This document shows, in pieces, positions 36,719 to 47,197 of a stretch of 64,000 nucleotides of DNA. This stretch comes from Maridesulfovibrio salexigens DSM 2638 (GTDB taxonomy: Bacteria > Desulfobacterota > Desulfovibrionia > Desulfovibrionales > Desulfovibrionaceae). The notes beneath the pieces were generated by a model that saw nothing but the letters and a program-made list of their open reading frames with translations, was not told the origin of the DNA and searched no databases. The stretch is from contig NC_012881.1 of assembly GCF_000023445.1 (NCBI RefSeq), forward strand, positions 3,029,501 through 3,093,500. Reading direction: 5' to 3'. The position numbers and the translations under genes were made by a program. How positions within the stretch are numbered: the stretch's first letter is position 1; each line of letters opens with the position of its first letter.

Positions 36719-36818
36719 TCACGGGAGTTAATCTGGCCAGACTTTCCACTTGATCATGTGGGGAAAGTCCGTCTCCGGCACCTGCTCCGGCCTGCAGGTG
36801 AACAGGTTGCTCCCGTGA
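36719..36818 (+). ncRNA. Candidate structured RNA, three-way junction
   Basis: A 9-bp closing helix (TCACGGGAG 36719-36727 with CTCCCGTGA 36810-36818) encloses two perfect hairpins. One is GACTTTCC (36740-36747) with GGAAAGTC near 36762-36769, and the other is CACCTGC (36779-36785) with GCAGGTG (36794-36800). A TTTTAT follows on the plus strand. It lies in the 5' region of the frameshifted PilZ gene, so it could be a riboswitch-like leader or a compound terminator. It matches no RNA family that I recognise. Confidence 0.45.
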
Positions 36819-36853
36819 TTTTATAACAATCTATGGGGAGAATGGAGAAAGTA

Positions 36854-37520
36854 ATGAATCAGTCAAATAATCAGGTTATTATCTACACAGACAATCCTGA
36901 AACATACACTAATACAAACCTATCAAAATTTATAAATATGGAGTTCTGCTCCTGCCCGAATCAATTCTGCCACGCCCCTGCTGGGTAATAACTATTCAGG
37001 TCTGGTGCTTGATGTCCGAAAGGTAATGCAAACACCCTGCTGCGATAGAAACCGCATCCTAAGCGTTTCGTCCGGTCTCCCGACAATCCGTACTCTTGAA
37101 AAATACAAACACGCAATATTTCTGGACGATCACGAAAACTTCCTCTGCAACTGCCTGAATCGCAAGCACTCAACAGCAGGTCCAGCCTGCCCGATCAACG
37201 TTAATATTGAGACTGAAATCAGTCTGGAAGACGATCCTGCAATGGCACAAAGCATTAATGGGACAATCCATCATCTTTCCGAAGAAGGTTGCTCATTTCA
37301 TACGAATGCTGACCTTAAAAACAATGACTTTATATACCTGAAAATATCATCTTTGAATAACAGGCTGCCCATCTTTTGCGGGCTTTACACTGAAAATTGT
37401 GTTCACCGTTGCTCCTGCGGGTTCAGAGTAAAATTTCTGGATATAAAAGATGATCAGAAGAAAGAAATCCGTTCGATAATCGAACACAGCAACATAGATG
37501 AAAACCGCCTTGCTTCTTAA
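36854..37520 (+). pseudogene. PilZ-domain protein gene with a single-base frameshift
   Basis: The gene starts MNQSNNQVIIYTDNPETYTN and breaks with TAA after HAPAG (about 36989). The family resumes one frame later (INSATPLLGNNYSGLVLDVRKVMQTP) and continues to the stop at 37520. Removing one base around 36955-36960 would restore a 221-residue protein parallel to the 223-residue PilZ protein at 35597: FSGMILEMRKVM aligns with YSGLVLDVRKVM, and the PilZ motif HHLSEEGCSF aligns with ITNISETGCF. The break could be real gene decay, a sequencing error at the CCC run, or programmed shifting. A GTG at 37005 could permit a shortened product with the PilZ part intact. The ribosome binding site is GGAG. 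Confidence 0.75.
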
Positions 37521-37562
37521 CACGTAGACACCCGGTGTGCAGGTATGCGATAATGCTTCATC

Positions 37563-38096
37563 ATGATCAGACATTATGCGCAGATATTCCGCATCCTGAC
37601 CAAGGCATCACTTTGTGTGCTCTTACTGGTATCAGCAGGCTGCTCTATATTTTATAAACCCATAGAGCAGGCACAGTACTATGCCCTTAACCAACAATAT
37701 GATGCCGCTGTTGATGAACTGAGTGACCTTATTGATTCCGATGCTTCAGAAGAGGAAATAGCACAAGCCTTCATGCTTCGTGGCGAGGCCTATACATCAC
37801 TGAAAGAATACCGCTACGCTTACCGCGACCTGCAAGTGGCATGGAAACTATCCTGTCATATTTATCAAATTTCTCCCGAACCGCAGCAGCCAGAAAATAA
37901 TGAACAGCGACAAGAATCCACAAATGCAACACAAGAACCTGCTCCCGCACCATTCAGCCCCGCTCTGGCATGTATTGAACAACTCCCCCAGCTCATAGAC
38001 AATCTAAAGCCATTTACCAGTGAATTTGGAGCAATTATGGCCACACAGGAAGCATCAGCAATTGTGAAAAAGCTATACCCTGAAATGCCGAGATAA
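37563..38096 (+). CDS. Small lipoprotein with TPR-like motif
   Basis: This 177-residue protein has a lipoprotein signal (CVLLLVSAGCSIF, cysteine near residue 27). The mature part has one or two TPR-like helices (AQYYALNQQYDAAVDELSDLIDSD and AQAFMLRGEAYTSLKEYRYAYRDLQVAWKL). A Pro/Glu/Gln-rich low-complexity linker (about residues 100-125) and a short C-terminal helical region follow. It probably acts in the periplasm or at the outer membrane as a scaffold. It follows the PilZ pair by 42 bases and may share their transcript. No function can be assigned. Confidence 0.75.
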   Translation: MIRHYAQIFRILTKASLCVLLLVSAGCSIFYKPIEQAQYYALNQQYDAAVDELSDLIDSDASEEEIAQAFMLRGEAYTSLKEYRYAYRDLQVAWKLSCHIYQISPEPQQPENNEQRQESTNATQEPAPAPFSPALACIEQLPQLIDNLKPFTSEFGAIMATQEASAIVKKLYPEMPR

Positions 38097-38112
38097 AATT
38101 ATTCATGCTAAA

Positions 38113-38148
38113 AAAAGAGCGGACCGAGTTAACCCGGTCCGCTCTTTT
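38113..38148. terminator. Bidirectional intrinsic terminator
   Basis: A long perfect stem (AAAAGAGCGGACCG / CGGTCCGCTCTTTT) has an 8-base loop. It sits between the lipoprotein gene and the converging flavin reductase gene. Confidence 0.9.
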
Positions 38149-38172
38149 AAATTGTATAGTCAGCCTTAATTT

Positions 38173-38733
38173 CTACTTAAGTTTTTTGCCATCATGCCAT
38201 GCACGCCCGACACACTCACCGACACCCCAGTAGCGGTTATCAGGCATGGTCAAGGTAAAAGGATTAACCTTTTTGATATCCGGCGCATCATCGATAAGCA
38301 CATCCTCATCACACCAAGTGGCGACAACCTCACCGACAAAAAGTGTATCATTAGGCAATTCCATAGAATCGAAAACCTTGCATTCAATTGCTACCGGACA
38401 TTTACTGATCACAGGAGCGTTTTCCAACACACCGGGCTCAACGTCAAAAAGTCCGGATTTATCAAGCTTAGAGCCGGAAACAAGCCCAACAAAATCAGTA
38501 ACCTCAACCATATCCACAGAAGGGACATTCACGCTGAATTCACCGCTGGCCTTGATAGCAACATTGGAAAAATGTCTTTTGCCCACAGAAATCATCATCA
38601 GGGATGGATTATAATTAACGCGTGACACCCATGCCAGAGCCATGAAATTGTTACGCCCATCGTGCCTTGACCCCAGAATTGTCTGAGGCATTGGCAGAGT
38701 GAATCCCTGAACACCTATATTCTTTTTAGCCAT
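38173..38733 (-). CDS. Flavin reductase family protein (flavoredoxin-like)
   Basis: This 186-residue cytoplasmic flavoprotein resembles the Desulfovibrio flavoredoxin/FlaRed family, with an FMN-binding split-barrel. Visible features are LPMPQTILGSRHDGRNNFMALAWVSRVNYNPSLMMISVGKRHFS and the EFSVNVPSVDMVEVTDFVGLVSG region. In Desulfovibrio, flavoredoxin transfers electrons in sulfite or thiosulfate metabolism; here the role is inferred from similarity of layout. It is a single gene or the end of the ZupT operon (68-bp gap). It ends at the bidirectional terminator. Confidence 0.85.
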   Translation of the reverse strand: MAKKNIGVQGFTLPMPQTILGSRHDGRNNFMALAWVSRVNYNPSLMMISVGKRHFSNVAIKASGEFSVNVPSVDMVEVTDFVGLVSGSKLDKSGLFDVEPGVLENAPVISKCPVAIECKVFDSMELPNDTLFVGEVVATWCDEDVLIDDAPDIKKVNPFTLTMPDNRYWGVGECVGRAWHDGKKLK

Positions 38734-38801
38734 TTAAACTCCTCTGTAAAAAATCAGCAGGGCTAACAATTCCATAAATATTAATTGAATGCCACTGGAA
38801 T

Positions 38802-39638
38802 TTACAAGAACAGCAGCAATGACAAAGCCATAACCGCCATACCGCTGACTAACCCGTAAATGGAAAGATGATGCTCACCGTATTCCTCGGCAGCAGGCAA
38901 CAATTCATCAAGAGAAATAAAAACCATAATCCCGGCAACACCGGCAAAAATTATCCCGAATACAGTATCAGACATAAACGGCATGAGTAACAAATACCCC
39001 ACCATAGCACCGATAGGCTCAGCCAGACCGGACAGAAAAGAATAAATGAAAGCCTTTTTCTTATCTCCGGTAGCGTAATAGATAGGGACAGAAACCGCGA
39101 TACCTTCCGGAATGTTATGGATAGCAATAGCTACTGCGATAGCAATACCGAGACTGGGATCACTGAGCGCGGCAGTAAATGTCGCCAACCCTTCCGGGAA
39201 GTTATGGATACCGATTGCCAAAGCAGCCATAGTACCCATGCGAAACAACTTGCGCTTACCATGCTCACTATCCAACCCATCGTTCTTTTCGAGGCTTTCT
39301 GGATTCATATCTTCAATACGATGCATCTCGTGCGGGTTTTCATATGACGGCACAAGTTTATCGATTAAAGCAATTAGAGCGATACCACCGAAAAAAGCGA
39401 TAACTGAAGCCCATGTACCTGCAACCTCGCCCATGTCGGTCTGCAAGGCATCTTTGGCTTTAACCATGATTTCCATAAAGGAAACGTAAATCATCACTCC
39501 GGCGGAGAAGCCAAGCGAGAGAGAAAGAAAGCGTGGATTGGTTCGCTTGGCAAAAAAGGCCAATGCAGAACCGATCCCTGTGGAAAGTCCAGCAAATGCT
39601 GTAAGCCCGAAAGCAAATAAGACACTTTCTGTATACAT
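38802..39638 (-). CDS. zupT: ZIP-family zinc/metal transporter (ZupT-like)
   Basis: This 278-residue integral membrane protein has eight predicted helices. Metal-site motifs [10 protein letters not shown] and [10 protein letters not shown] are in the fourth and fifth helices and match the ZIP signature. A His/acidic loop ([28 protein letters not shown]) lies between helices three and four. It imports zinc, iron or manganese across the inner membrane. It follows the NlpC-like lipoprotein gene by 9 bases, in the operon 42787 to 38802. No zinc-responsive operator was identified. Confidence 0.92.
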   Translation of the reverse strand: MYTESVLFAFGLTAFAGLSTGIGSALAFFAKRTNPRFLSLSLGFSAGVMIYVSFMEIMVKAKDALQTDMGEVAGTWASVIAFFGGIALIALIDKLVPSYENPHEMHRIEDMNPESLEKNDGLDSEHGKRKLFRMGTMAALAIGIHNFPEGLATFTAALSDPSLGIAIAVAIAIHNIPEGIAVSVPIYYATGDKKKAFIYSFLSGLAEPIGAMVGYLLLMPFMSDTVFGIIFAGVAGIMVFISLDELLPAAEEYGEHHLSIYGLVSGMAVMALSLLLFL

Positions 39639-39647
39639 ATCTTGTCT

Positions 39648-40451
39648 CTACTTTTTCAAACCCAAACTACAGACTAGAGGCGCCTCAATCAGCAAAATTT
39701 TGCGGGGTCCCAACTTGGTATCAGGGTTTGCTTTGATAATCGGATCAAGATTGTCCTGATTGGAAATGTCCACCTTGTTCACCCCGCTGTTCCTTGTCGC
39801 GTGGCAAAGCCAGATGTGCCCTTGGTCATCAGGAACAATAAGCCCGACATGGTAATGAAGAAGTTTATAGTTCTTAAACTTTATATCCTTGCTCATGGAA
39901 AAAAGATAGACATGCCCGGGCTTCATTTGCTTTATGACATCGGCCCATGCTGCCCGGTCACTAAGTTCAAAACCACGCAGACTCATACCGTTGTTCTCTT
40001 CAATTACGGCAGTCTGTCCGAAAGGAAGTACGGCTCTACGCTTCAATCCCTCAGTCAGGTTAAGAACAAGATCATAACCAAAATCCCAATCCTCACCAAA
40101 AGGGGAATCCGGCCCGCTGTCAGCAAGACGGTCAATAGTGGTATCGGCCAAGCTGAAATTACGGGCAAAATAGTAACGCGATGCCGCCACGGTAAAACCG
40201 CTGCAATTAAGCCCCGGTTCTTTGAGATAAATTCCCGGCTCAGCGAAAAAGGTAAAGTCGCCGAAGCTATTGATGGCAGCGTCACCACGATAGGGAATAC
40301 CTTCAAAATATCCGAGGATATCTACAGGGCTTGAACATTTCACAGGAGCAGCACCCAACCCACGCGGATCGGGAATGCTTGTTTTGACACATCCCGCCAT
40401 AAGCGAGACAGCCAAAATTAACAACGATATACAAACTTTCCTACAGTGCAT
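39648..40451 (-). CDS. Putative lipoprotein with NlpC/P60-like cysteine
   Basis: This 267-residue lipoprotein has a signal with LAVSLMAGC (cysteine near residue 21). The motif LNCSGFTVAASRYYFAR resembles the catalytic cysteine segment of NlpC/P60-type hydrolases. Later histidines (LLHYHVGLIVPDDQGHIWLCHATRNSGVNKV) could complete the catalytic site, giving a likely cell-wall or amide hydrolase. Sequence similarity to NlpC/P60 is partial, so this is moderate inference. It lies 1 base after the KefC-type transporter and 9 bases before ZupT, so it is co-transcribed with both. Confidence 0.65.
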   Translation of the reverse strand: MHCRKVCISLLILAVSLMAGCVKTSIPDPRGLGAAPVKCSSPVDILGYFEGIPYRGDAAINSFGDFTFFAEPGIYLKEPGLNCSGFTVAASRYYFARNFSLADTTIDRLADSGPDSPFGEDWDFGYDLVLNLTEGLKRRAVLPFGQTAVIEENNGMSLRGFELSDRAAWADVIKQMKPGHVYLFSMSKDIKFKNYKLLHYHVGLIVPDDQGHIWLCHATRNSGVNKVDISNQDNLDPIIKANPDTKLGPRKILLIEAPLVCSLGLKK

Positions 40452-42437
40452 TTAAACCTCAGTCTCCAACTCTCCCGATTCCGAAGCAAGACACCTGAAC
40501 CTCTCGATATTTTTACGTCCGCCAAGTACGCCGACAATATCGCCTTGCTCAAACTGAAATGACCCGTCCGGGTTCTGAATAAAATGATCATTCCGCAGCA
40601 CCCCGGCCACGGAAACACCGGTCACAGTACGAATTTTACTGCCCGCAAGGGTTCTTCCCCTGATTTCGGCGTCTTCACTCACTTCAACCCAATTCAGGTT
40701 AAGAGATTCAGCAGCCTTGCTCAAACGAAAAAGCTGAGCGGACCGGGGATAATTTCGTTCCACATCAGTGGTATACCTCTCCCGGCGCATAGAATCCATT
40801 ACATTTTGAATTTCAACCGCAGGAAGGCAAAAATTGAACAGAGTCTGCCGGACCATTTCCAACCCGGTCTCGAACTCAGGCATAATAATATGATGTGCTC
40901 CAAGTTCATTAAGAACTTCCAGATGTTCCGGATTGCGAGACAAAGCCACAATCGGACATTGAGGAGCCAAATGATGCACTTTCTGCAATACGGAAGAAGA
41001 ACCGCGTACTGAAGGAATGGTTAACAGCACCATCCGTGCGTGAGAAACCCGGGCCGCCTCAAGAACTATCTCCTGTCCGGCATCACCATAAACAACCGCC
41101 CTTCCGTCTTCTGCAGCCAACTCAATCTTATTGGCATTAAGCTCAACCACCACATGCGGAATATCAATTTCCCGCAGAGAATCAGCTACATATGAACCAA
41201 AACGACCATAACCGAGAATAACGACATGTCCGTCCAGTTCACTTTCCGGCAGGTTGATAGTCTGCACGGGATCGCTTTTACGTCGGCTCTGAAGCATTGA
41301 ATAAAGCGGTCCGGTGAAAGAAGCCATAATCGGGGTCAGCAACATGGTTACGATTCCCGCCCCCATAAAAAGAGGGAAGTATTCCTTGGGGAAAGACCCG
41401 GATTCGGTTCCCTGCTGCAAAAGCAGAAAAGAAAGCTCACCCACTTGAAACATTCCTAAGCCTAAAGCCAGTGGAATGACGTTTCGATAATTGAAAAGAC
41501 GGGCCACAGAGCCGAATATCAACCCTTTACCCACAAGTATGGCACCGGCCAGAATCAAAATGGTACCGATATTTTCCCATACATAAAAGGGATCAATAAG
41601 CATCCCCACGGAAGCGAAAAAGATAAGACTGAAAATATCGCGCAGAGGCAATATGTCACTTAAAGCCTGATATGCGTAGCGGGATTCACTGAGCACCATC
41701 CCGGCTACAAAAGCTCCGAAAGCAAACGACAGACCAAGCATATGGGTTGCGTAGCCAATTCCAAGACCAATTGCGCTACAGGAAAGCATGAACATTTCCC
41801 GTGAATTCCAACCGGCCACAATCCGCATAAATCCCGGAATTACCCGTGAACCGAGCATAAACATGGATACAAGGAAAAGTACGGTCTTAATCCCTGCCAT
41901 CCCCAAAGCCTGCAAGCCGAAAGAATCTGAGCCAAGCTGGGGCATAATGATCAGCATGGGCACAATGGCGATATCCTGCACCACCAGCATGCCGAGCATG
42001 ACCCTGCTGGATAGAGTTCCAACCAGACCTTTGCTCTCAAGGGTTTTAAGCACAACCATGGTACTGGAAAGAGCTATAAATGCCCCGAACCAAGTAGAGA
42101 GGTGAGAGTCCCACCCCATAAGCTGCCCGGTCAGCCAGCCGAAAGACATTGTTAAAATTATCTGCAGAGGAGTTCCGATTAAAGCCACATGGCGTACCGG
42201 TTTGAGTTCCTTGATAGAAAACTCGATACCCAAAGTGAACAAAAGCAGGGCAACCCCGATTTCAGCTAACAATTCAATTTCATGCACTCCGGAAACAGTA
42301 ATTCCGCCAGTATGCGGACCAACCAGAACCCCGGCAACAATATAGCCCAGCAAAAGGGGCTGACGCAGCATGCGGGCAACAAGTCCGCCCAACATACCCG
42401 CAACAATAAGAATAACCAGATCAGAAGCAATTCCCAC
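40452..42437 (-). CDS. Cation:proton antiporter, KefB/KefC type (CPA2 with RCK domains)
   Basis: This 661-residue protein has an N-terminal Na+/H+ exchanger domain of about 12 helices ([49 protein letters not shown]). A cytoplasmic RCK-N domain follows with the NAD/nucleotide fold [20 protein letters not shown], then a TrkA-C domain at the end ([22 protein letters not shown]). It probably exports K+ or Na+ in exchange for protons. Two bases separate it from the DksA-like gene upstream, and one base from the lipoprotein gene downstream. Confidence 0.92.
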   Translation of the reverse strand: MGIASDLVILIVAGMLGGLVARMLRQPLLLGYIVAGVLVGPHTGGITVSGVHEIELLAEIGVALLLFTLGIEFSIKELKPVRHVALIGTPLQIILTMSFGWLTGQLMGWDSHLSTWFGAFIALSSTMVVLKTLESKGLVGTLSSRVMLGMLVVQDIAIVPMLIIMPQLGSDSFGLQALGMAGIKTVLFLVSMFMLGSRVIPGFMRIVAGWNSREMFMLSCSAIGLGIGYATHMLGLSFAFGAFVAGMVLSESRYAYQALSDILPLRDIFSLIFFASVGMLIDPFYVWENIGTILILAGAILVGKGLIFGSVARLFNYRNVIPLALGLGMFQVGELSFLLLQQGTESGSFPKEYFPLFMGAGIVTMLLTPIMASFTGPLYSMLQSRRKSDPVQTINLPESELDGHVVILGYGRFGSYVADSLREIDIPHVVVELNANKIELAAEDGRAVVYGDAGQEIVLEAARVSHARMVLLTIPSVRGSSSVLQKVHHLAPQCPIVALSRNPEHLEVLNELGAHHIIMPEFETGLEMVRQTLFNFCLPAVEIQNVMDSMRRERYTTDVERNYPRSAQLFRLSKAAESLNLNWVEVSEDAEIRGRTLAGSKIRTVTGVSVAGVLRNDHFIQNPDGSFQFEQGDIVGVLGGRKNIERFRCLASESGELETEV

Positions 42438-42439
42438 AG

Positions 42440-42787
42440 CTACTCCTCAAGATGTTCTGCGCAGTAAACGCAATATCTGCTTTCCGGAAGAGTCAGTAAA
42501 CGGGCAAGGGGGATATCCTCGCCGCACTCTTCACATTCACCAAAAAAAGAATCTTTTTCCAGACGATTCAACGCATCCTCAAGATTTAAAATGCGCTGAC
42601 GTGACTGGGCAATCGACGACTTGTTGATACCTTGGTTAAGCATGGTATCAAGGCGTGAAAGTCTGCCTATAGCTGCGTCGGGTTTGACCGGGTCCACGGT
42701 TTCTTCCATCTCTTTTACCTGTTTGGTCAGGCTCTTAATTTCAGTTTTAATTTTATTTCTAAGCTCTTCTTTTTGTTTATCATTCAT
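42440..42787 (-). CDS. TraR/DksA-family zinc-finger protein
   Basis: The chosen start is the ATG at 42787 ([17 protein letters not shown], 115 residues), with GGAG seven bases upstream; a longer reading to 42838 lacks a good site. The long N-terminal coiled coil and the C-terminal zinc finger (CEECGEDIP...CVYC) match DksA/TraR. DksA-type proteins bind in the RNA polymerase secondary channel and modulate promoters together with ppGpp. The coiled-coil tip lacks the double-aspartate motif of true DksA as far as I can read, so activity may differ. It is the first gene of a transporter operon (KefC type, NlpC-like, ZupT). Confidence 0.85.
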   Translation of the reverse strand: MNDKQKEELRNKIKTEIKSLTKQVKEMEETVDPVKPDAAIGRLSRLDTMLNQGINKSSIAQSRQRILNLEDALNRLEKDSFFGECEECGEDIPLARLLTLPESRYCVYCAEHLEE

Positions 42788-42860
42788 AAGCATCTCCATT
42801 AAGGTTCCAATCCTACCCTCGCCCAGTTCGGCTTGCAAGATGAATCGGTCGAAAATAAAA

Positions 42861-42890
42861 AAGCCCTCCTTGCCGTGGCAAAGAGGGCTT
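42861..42890 (-). terminator. Intrinsic terminator after the PAS chemoreceptor gene
   Basis: The stem AAGCCCTC(c)TTGCC / GGCAA(a)GAGGGCTT is followed by a U-run on the minus strand. It lies just past the stop of the chemoreceptor gene at 42912. Confidence 0.85.
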
Positions 42891-42911
42891 CTGGGATTTA
42901 TTGCTGCTTAA

Positions 42912-45233
42912 TTATTTGTCAGGCTGGATGTCCTCAATGACCCTGTTCAACTCAGAAGCCATTCCGGAAACTTCCTGAACAGCTTTGGCTGACTCGCTCA
43001 TCACCTGTGAGGTTTCAAGGGAAATCCTGCTGATATCTTCAGTTGCCCTGTTAATTTCTTCACTGGTTGCAGACTGCTGTTCCGCAGCAGTGGCAATGGC
43101 CCGGACCTGATCCGAGGCATTAATTACCAGCTTAACGATTTCTGCCAGAGTCAATCCGGATTCATTGGCAAGTTCACTGCTGCGCTGCGCCGACTCCGCA
43201 GCATCCTCAGTAGCCGAGATATTCTGTCTGGTCATGTTCTGAATCTTGGAAATGGCATTGCCGACTTCACCGGTAGCGGACATGGTATTTTCCGCCAGCT
43301 TACGGACTTCATCAGCAACGACTGCAAATCCGCGACCGGCCTCACCTGCGCGAGCGGCTTCAATGGCAGCATTTAACGCCAGCAGGTTGGTCTGGTCCGC
43401 AATATCATTGATCACGCCGAGCACGTTACCGATTTCCTTAGCTTCAATACCGAGCTGTTCCATAGATTCTTTCAGAGCATCAGCCTGACCTCGCACACCA
43501 TCGGCAGACTCAATCATCTGCTGCACCAGCTTCGAACCGTTTTGGGCTTTATCGCGGGCAGTATCAGCGTCTTCTGCTGCAAGACCTGCATTCTGAGCAA
43601 CCTCAAGTACGGTGGCATTCATTTCTTCCATAGCGGTAGAAGTTTCAGCTACACGGTCACGCTGTTCCTGAGCACCCCGGTTGGACTGCTCAATCTGAGC
43701 GGAAAGCTCTTCGGCTGCACTGGAAAGGGATTGAGAGATCTGCTCCGCATCAGCGGCAGCAACGGTTATACGCTCATTCTGTTTTTCAATTGCAATGGCC
43801 TGCTGCCTGATTTCAGTCATATCAATCAGCACAGTGATAGCCCCAAGCAGATTCTTATCCATATCGTAGAACGGAGTAGCGGAGACTCGAAGATATTTCT
43901 TATTTCCTTTTAAGGTCACAAATTCAATTTCTTCTTCTATTTCTTTCTCATCAACAACAGCTTGATCAGAAATAGTCATTTGCGAACTGTCTCCCAGCAG
44001 GAACTCACCCGCAATAAGCCCTACCGCCTGCTCAGGAGTTATATCGGTCTCTACGATGTCGCATTGCTCCTGATTGGTCCAAAGCATCTTCCGGTCAGGG
44101 CCGACAATACTGCATGGAACTCTCATGCCATTAAGTACACCTTCGGAAAAGCCCAGCTTGGTTTTAAGTTCTGCGACCATGGCATTAATTTTTTCAGCCA
44201 GAGTTTCAAACTCATACTTATAGGTTCCCTTCAATTCCGCCCTGAGATTTCCGGCGGCAATTTCAGTTGAAAATTCTAGAATATTGTCAACCGGCCTCAG
44301 AACAAGCTGCTTAAGGATGAAAATCATAACACAGCTAAGAAGAAGAACTACTATGCCTCCACCTACAAGCAGTACATTTCGTTGATGGGTGGCTGCGGCT
44401 GTCAGATCATCTTCATAAGCACTGACCACAATAGCCCACCCTGTTCCGGGCATAGTTTTGAAAACCATATATTTTTGACGCCCTTCCCACTCATAGGAAG
44501 TGCCGCCTTCCTTCTTGGAAAGAACGGTCTTAACAAAGTCATATTTTAGGAGATCTTTAAGATACAATTTTTTGTTCATGGCATGGGCAATGACGCGCCC
44601 TTTATTATCCAGCATGAAACTGTATCCATCCTTACCAATCCGGAAAGGATCAATAAAGTTCTGAGTATATCTTTCCCACTTGGGAAAAACGCCTATCCCA
44701 CCGATAATTTTACCGGAAGAATCACGTACGGCGTGGGCAATGGCAAAAATCAAAATTCCACCACCGCTTTTAGAGACAAGAATATTGTCCTGAATGTAGA
44801 ACTCAGTGCCGGAAAGAACCTTTTTGACGTACCCCCGGGAGGAGCGGTCGGCCCCGGCCATATTGCTTCCTTTTGCATTGTATCCGGCAACAACCTTACC
44901 GTTTTTATCAAATATGAAAGCCGCCCAATAATCACTGGATGAATTTATGAGCGACTTAAGCAAACCCTCAATAGGCCCAGTCTTACCGTATTCAAGAGCC
45001 TCTTGAGCAGGCTCCCCTTTGGCCATAATCCTGACCACATCGGAAGTCTGCCCCATATAAAGATCAAGTGCCTTTTCCGACTGATCAACCATGCTTTGCA
45101 TCGCATTCTTCTGCTCTTTGAAAACAGCCTTATAGGTACTGTCCGCAACCCACCAGACACCAATGGAAATAGTTAAAGCAATAAGTACAAAAACAATCAC
45201 AGCGACAACAGAATTAATACTCTTAACCTTCAT
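42912..45233 (-). CDS. Methyl-accepting chemotaxis protein with Cache and PAS domains
   Basis: The protein is about 773 residues from the ATG at 45233, which follows GGGAAG; an ATG at 45248 is five codons upstream. Order: membrane helix, Cache sensor (about 35-290; [21 protein letters not shown] and [25 protein letters not shown]), second helix, HAMP, a PAS domain (about 370-480; [25 protein letters not shown]), then the signalling domain with [19 protein letters not shown]. An internal PAS adds a cytosolic input, perhaps redox or flavin-based. The ligands are unknown. The C-terminus has no CheR tether. A terminator follows. Confidence 0.94.
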   Translation of the reverse strand: MKVKSINSVVAVIVFVLIALTISIGVWWVADSTYKAVFKEQKNAMQSMVDQSEKALDLYMGQTSDVVRIMAKGEPAQEALEYGKTGPIEGLLKSLINSSSDYWAAFIFDKNGKVVAGYNAKGSNMAGADRSSRGYVKKVLSGTEFYIQDNILVSKSGGGILIFAIAHAVRDSSGKIIGGIGVFPKWERYTQNFIDPFRIGKDGYSFMLDNKGRVIAHAMNKKLYLKDLLKYDFVKTVLSKKEGGTSYEWEGRQKYMVFKTMPGTGWAIVVSAYEDDLTAAATHQRNVLLVGGGIVVLLLSCVMIFILKQLVLRPVDNILEFSTEIAAGNLRAELKGTYKYEFETLAEKINAMVAELKTKLGFSEGVLNGMRVPCSIVGPDRKMLWTNQEQCDIVETDITPEQAVGLIAGEFLLGDSSQMTISDQAVVDEKEIEEEIEFVTLKGNKKYLRVSATPFYDMDKNLLGAITVLIDMTEIRQQAIAIEKQNERITVAAADAEQISQSLSSAAEELSAQIEQSNRGAQEQRDRVAETSTAMEEMNATVLEVAQNAGLAAEDADTARDKAQNGSKLVQQMIESADGVRGQADALKESMEQLGIEAKEIGNVLGVINDIADQTNLLALNAAIEAARAGEAGRGFAVVADEVRKLAENTMSATGEVGNAISKIQNMTRQNISATEDAAESAQRSSELANESGLTLAEIVKLVINASDQVRAIATAAEQQSATSEEINRATEDISRISLETSQVMSESAKAVQEVSGMASELNRVIEDIQPDK

Positions 45234-45469
45234 GCGCAGTCTTCCCATTTAAATCGTTATTGAACCCACTGACCCCACTAAGAATCAATGAAACACTAAC
45301 ATAAATACAATAAATTAGACAATCGCGAATAGATCAGAAAATAAAACTTAATACTATATCGACCACTTTTGGAGAAAAGTTAACAGGAGCTGTTTCCATT
45401 GCCTGATAACGTTTTTTCTGCCACAAGGGGAAAGCGCAATAGCAAATAGCAACCAAAGAGGTAATAAAA

Positions 45470-47152
45470 ATGAGTAACGAACCTGATAAGATCATATATT
45501 CCATGGTCCGGGTAAGTAAGTTTTACGAAAAAAAACCCATCCTGAAAGATATCTCCCTTTCATATTTTTACGGAGCCAAAATCGGTGTACTGGGCCTGAA
45601 CGGTTCCGGTAAGAGTTCACTCCTGAAGATTCTGGCTGGCGTGGACGACAGCTTTGAAGGTGAAACCCATATTTCCCCCGGCTTCACCATCGGTTACCTT
45701 GAGCAGGAACCGCTGGTAGATGAAACCCGCACTGTACGTGAAGTTGTTGAAGAAGGTGCTGCAGACGTAGTGGCCCTCGTTAATGAATTCAATGAAATCA
45801 ACGCCCAGTTTGCTGAGCCGATGGAGCCTGAAGAAATGGACGCTCTTCTTGAGCGTCAGGCCAAGGTCCAGGAACAGATGGATAATTGCGGTGCATGGGA
45901 TCTCGACTCCCGCCTTGAAATGGCTATGGATGCCCTGCGCTGCCCTCCCGGTGACACTCCTGTTTCCGTTATCTCCGGTGGTGAAAAACGCCGCGTAGCA
46001 CTTTGCCGCCTGCTGCTTCAGGAGCCGGATATCCTGCTTCTTGACGAACCTACCAACCACCTTGATGCAGAATCCGTTGCATGGCTGGAAAGACACCTTC
46101 AGAACTATGCCGGTACCATTATTGCCGTAACCCACGACCGTTACTTCCTCGACAATGTCGCAGGTTGGATTCTGGAACTGGACCGCGGGCGCGGTATTCC
46201 CTGGAAAGGCAACTATTCCTCATGGCTGGAACAGAAAGAAAAGCGTCTGGCCAACGAAGCCAAATCCGATGAAAAACGCCGCAAGACACTTGCTCGCGAG
46301 CTGGAATGGATTCGTATGTCCCCGAAAGGCAGAAGATCCAAGAGCAAGGCCCGTATCAGCGCATACGAATCCCTCGCCAACCAGCAAAGTGATGAATACT
46401 CACGTGATCTTGAACTCTACATCCCGCCGGGACCTCGCCTCGGTAAGCAGGTTATTGAACTTAAAGGCGTGCACAAGCAGGCTGGAGACAAGCTGCTTCT
46501 CGAAGACACCAGCTTCATGATTCCCGCAGGTGCCATCGTCGGTATCATCGGCCCCAACGGAGCCGGTAAAACCACCATGTTCAAAATGATCAGCGGGCAG
46601 GAACAGCCGGATCAGGGTGAAGTAATCATCGGGGAAACCGTACAGGTCACCCATGTCGACCAGCACCGCGATGCCCTTGATCCTGAGAAGTCTGTTTATG
46701 ACGTAATCTCAGGCGGCAACGAGTTCGTTAAACTTGGCGACAGGGAAATCAACGCCCGTGCTTATGTCGGCAAGTTCAACCTGACCGGTTCAGAACAGCA
46801 GAAAAAGTGCAAGGTCCTTTCCGGTGGTGAACGTAACCGCGTCCACCTCGCACTTATGCTTCAGGAAGGTGGAAACGTACTCCTGCTTGACGAACCTACC
46901 AACGACCTTGACGTAAACACCATGCGCGCACTTGAAGAAGGCTTGAACAACTTCGGCGGCTGCGTTCTGGTTATTTCTCACGACCGCTGGTTCCTCGATC
47001 GTATCGCAACTCACATCCTCGCCTTTGAAGGAGACTCTTCTGTATACTACTATGAAGGTTCCTACTCAGAATATGAAGAGGATCGCAAAAAGAGACTGGG
47101 CAAAGATGCAGACCAGCCTCACCGCATTAAATACAGAAAACTCACCAGATAA
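45470..47152 (+). CDS. ettA: Energy-dependent translational throttle protein EttA (ABC-F)
   Basis: This 560-residue soluble ABC-F protein has two ATPase cassettes. Walker A motifs are GLNGSGKSS and GPNGAGKT, and the signatures are SGGEKRRVALC and SGGERNRVHLA. The inter-domain linker has the arm-and-PtIM region (RGIPWKGNYSSWLEQKEKRLANEAKSDEKRRKTLARELEWIRMSPKGRRSKSKARI) typical of EttA. It binds the ribosomal E site and gates the first elongation step according to ATP/ADP level. It has no membrane segment. An AGAGG site precedes the start. A terminator follows that also serves the converging GGDEF gene. Confidence 0.95.
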   Translation: MSNEPDKIIYSMVRVSKFYEKKPILKDISLSYFYGAKIGVLGLNGSGKSSLLKILAGVDDSFEGETHISPGFTIGYLEQEPLVDETRTVREVVEEGAADVVALVNEFNEINAQFAEPMEPEEMDALLERQAKVQEQMDNCGAWDLDSRLEMAMDALRCPPGDTPVSVISGGEKRRVALCRLLLQEPDILLLDEPTNHLDAESVAWLERHLQNYAGTIIAVTHDRYFLDNVAGWILELDRGRGIPWKGNYSSWLEQKEKRLANEAKSDEKRRKTLARELEWIRMSPKGRRSKSKARISAYESLANQQSDEYSRDLELYIPPGPRLGKQVIELKGVHKQAGDKLLLEDTSFMIPAGAIVGIIGPNGAGKTTMFKMISGQEQPDQGEVIIGETVQVTHVDQHRDALDPEKSVYDVISGGNEFVKLGDREINARAYVGKFNLTGSEQQKKCKVLSGGERNRVHLALMLQEGGNVLLLDEPTNDLDVNTMRALEEGLNNFGGCVLVISHDRWFLDRIATHILAFEGDSSVYYYEGSYSEYEEDRKKRLGKDADQPHRIKYRKLTR

Positions 47153-47157
47153 AATAA

Positions 47158-47197
47158 AACGGGGAAGAAAGCTGAACTTTCTTCCCCGTTTTTTTAT
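47158..47197. terminator. Bidirectional terminator after ettA
   Basis: The 14-bp perfect stem AACGGGGAAGAAAG / CTTTCTTCCCCGTT has a 5-base loop and a T7 run on the plus strand. The converging GGDEF gene ends inside the T tract. Confidence 0.92.

Noticed and set aside
36762-36776. RNase P-like GGAAAGTCCG string
   Set aside because: It is only a short match inside the three-way-junction candidate; the rest of RNase P RNA is absent.
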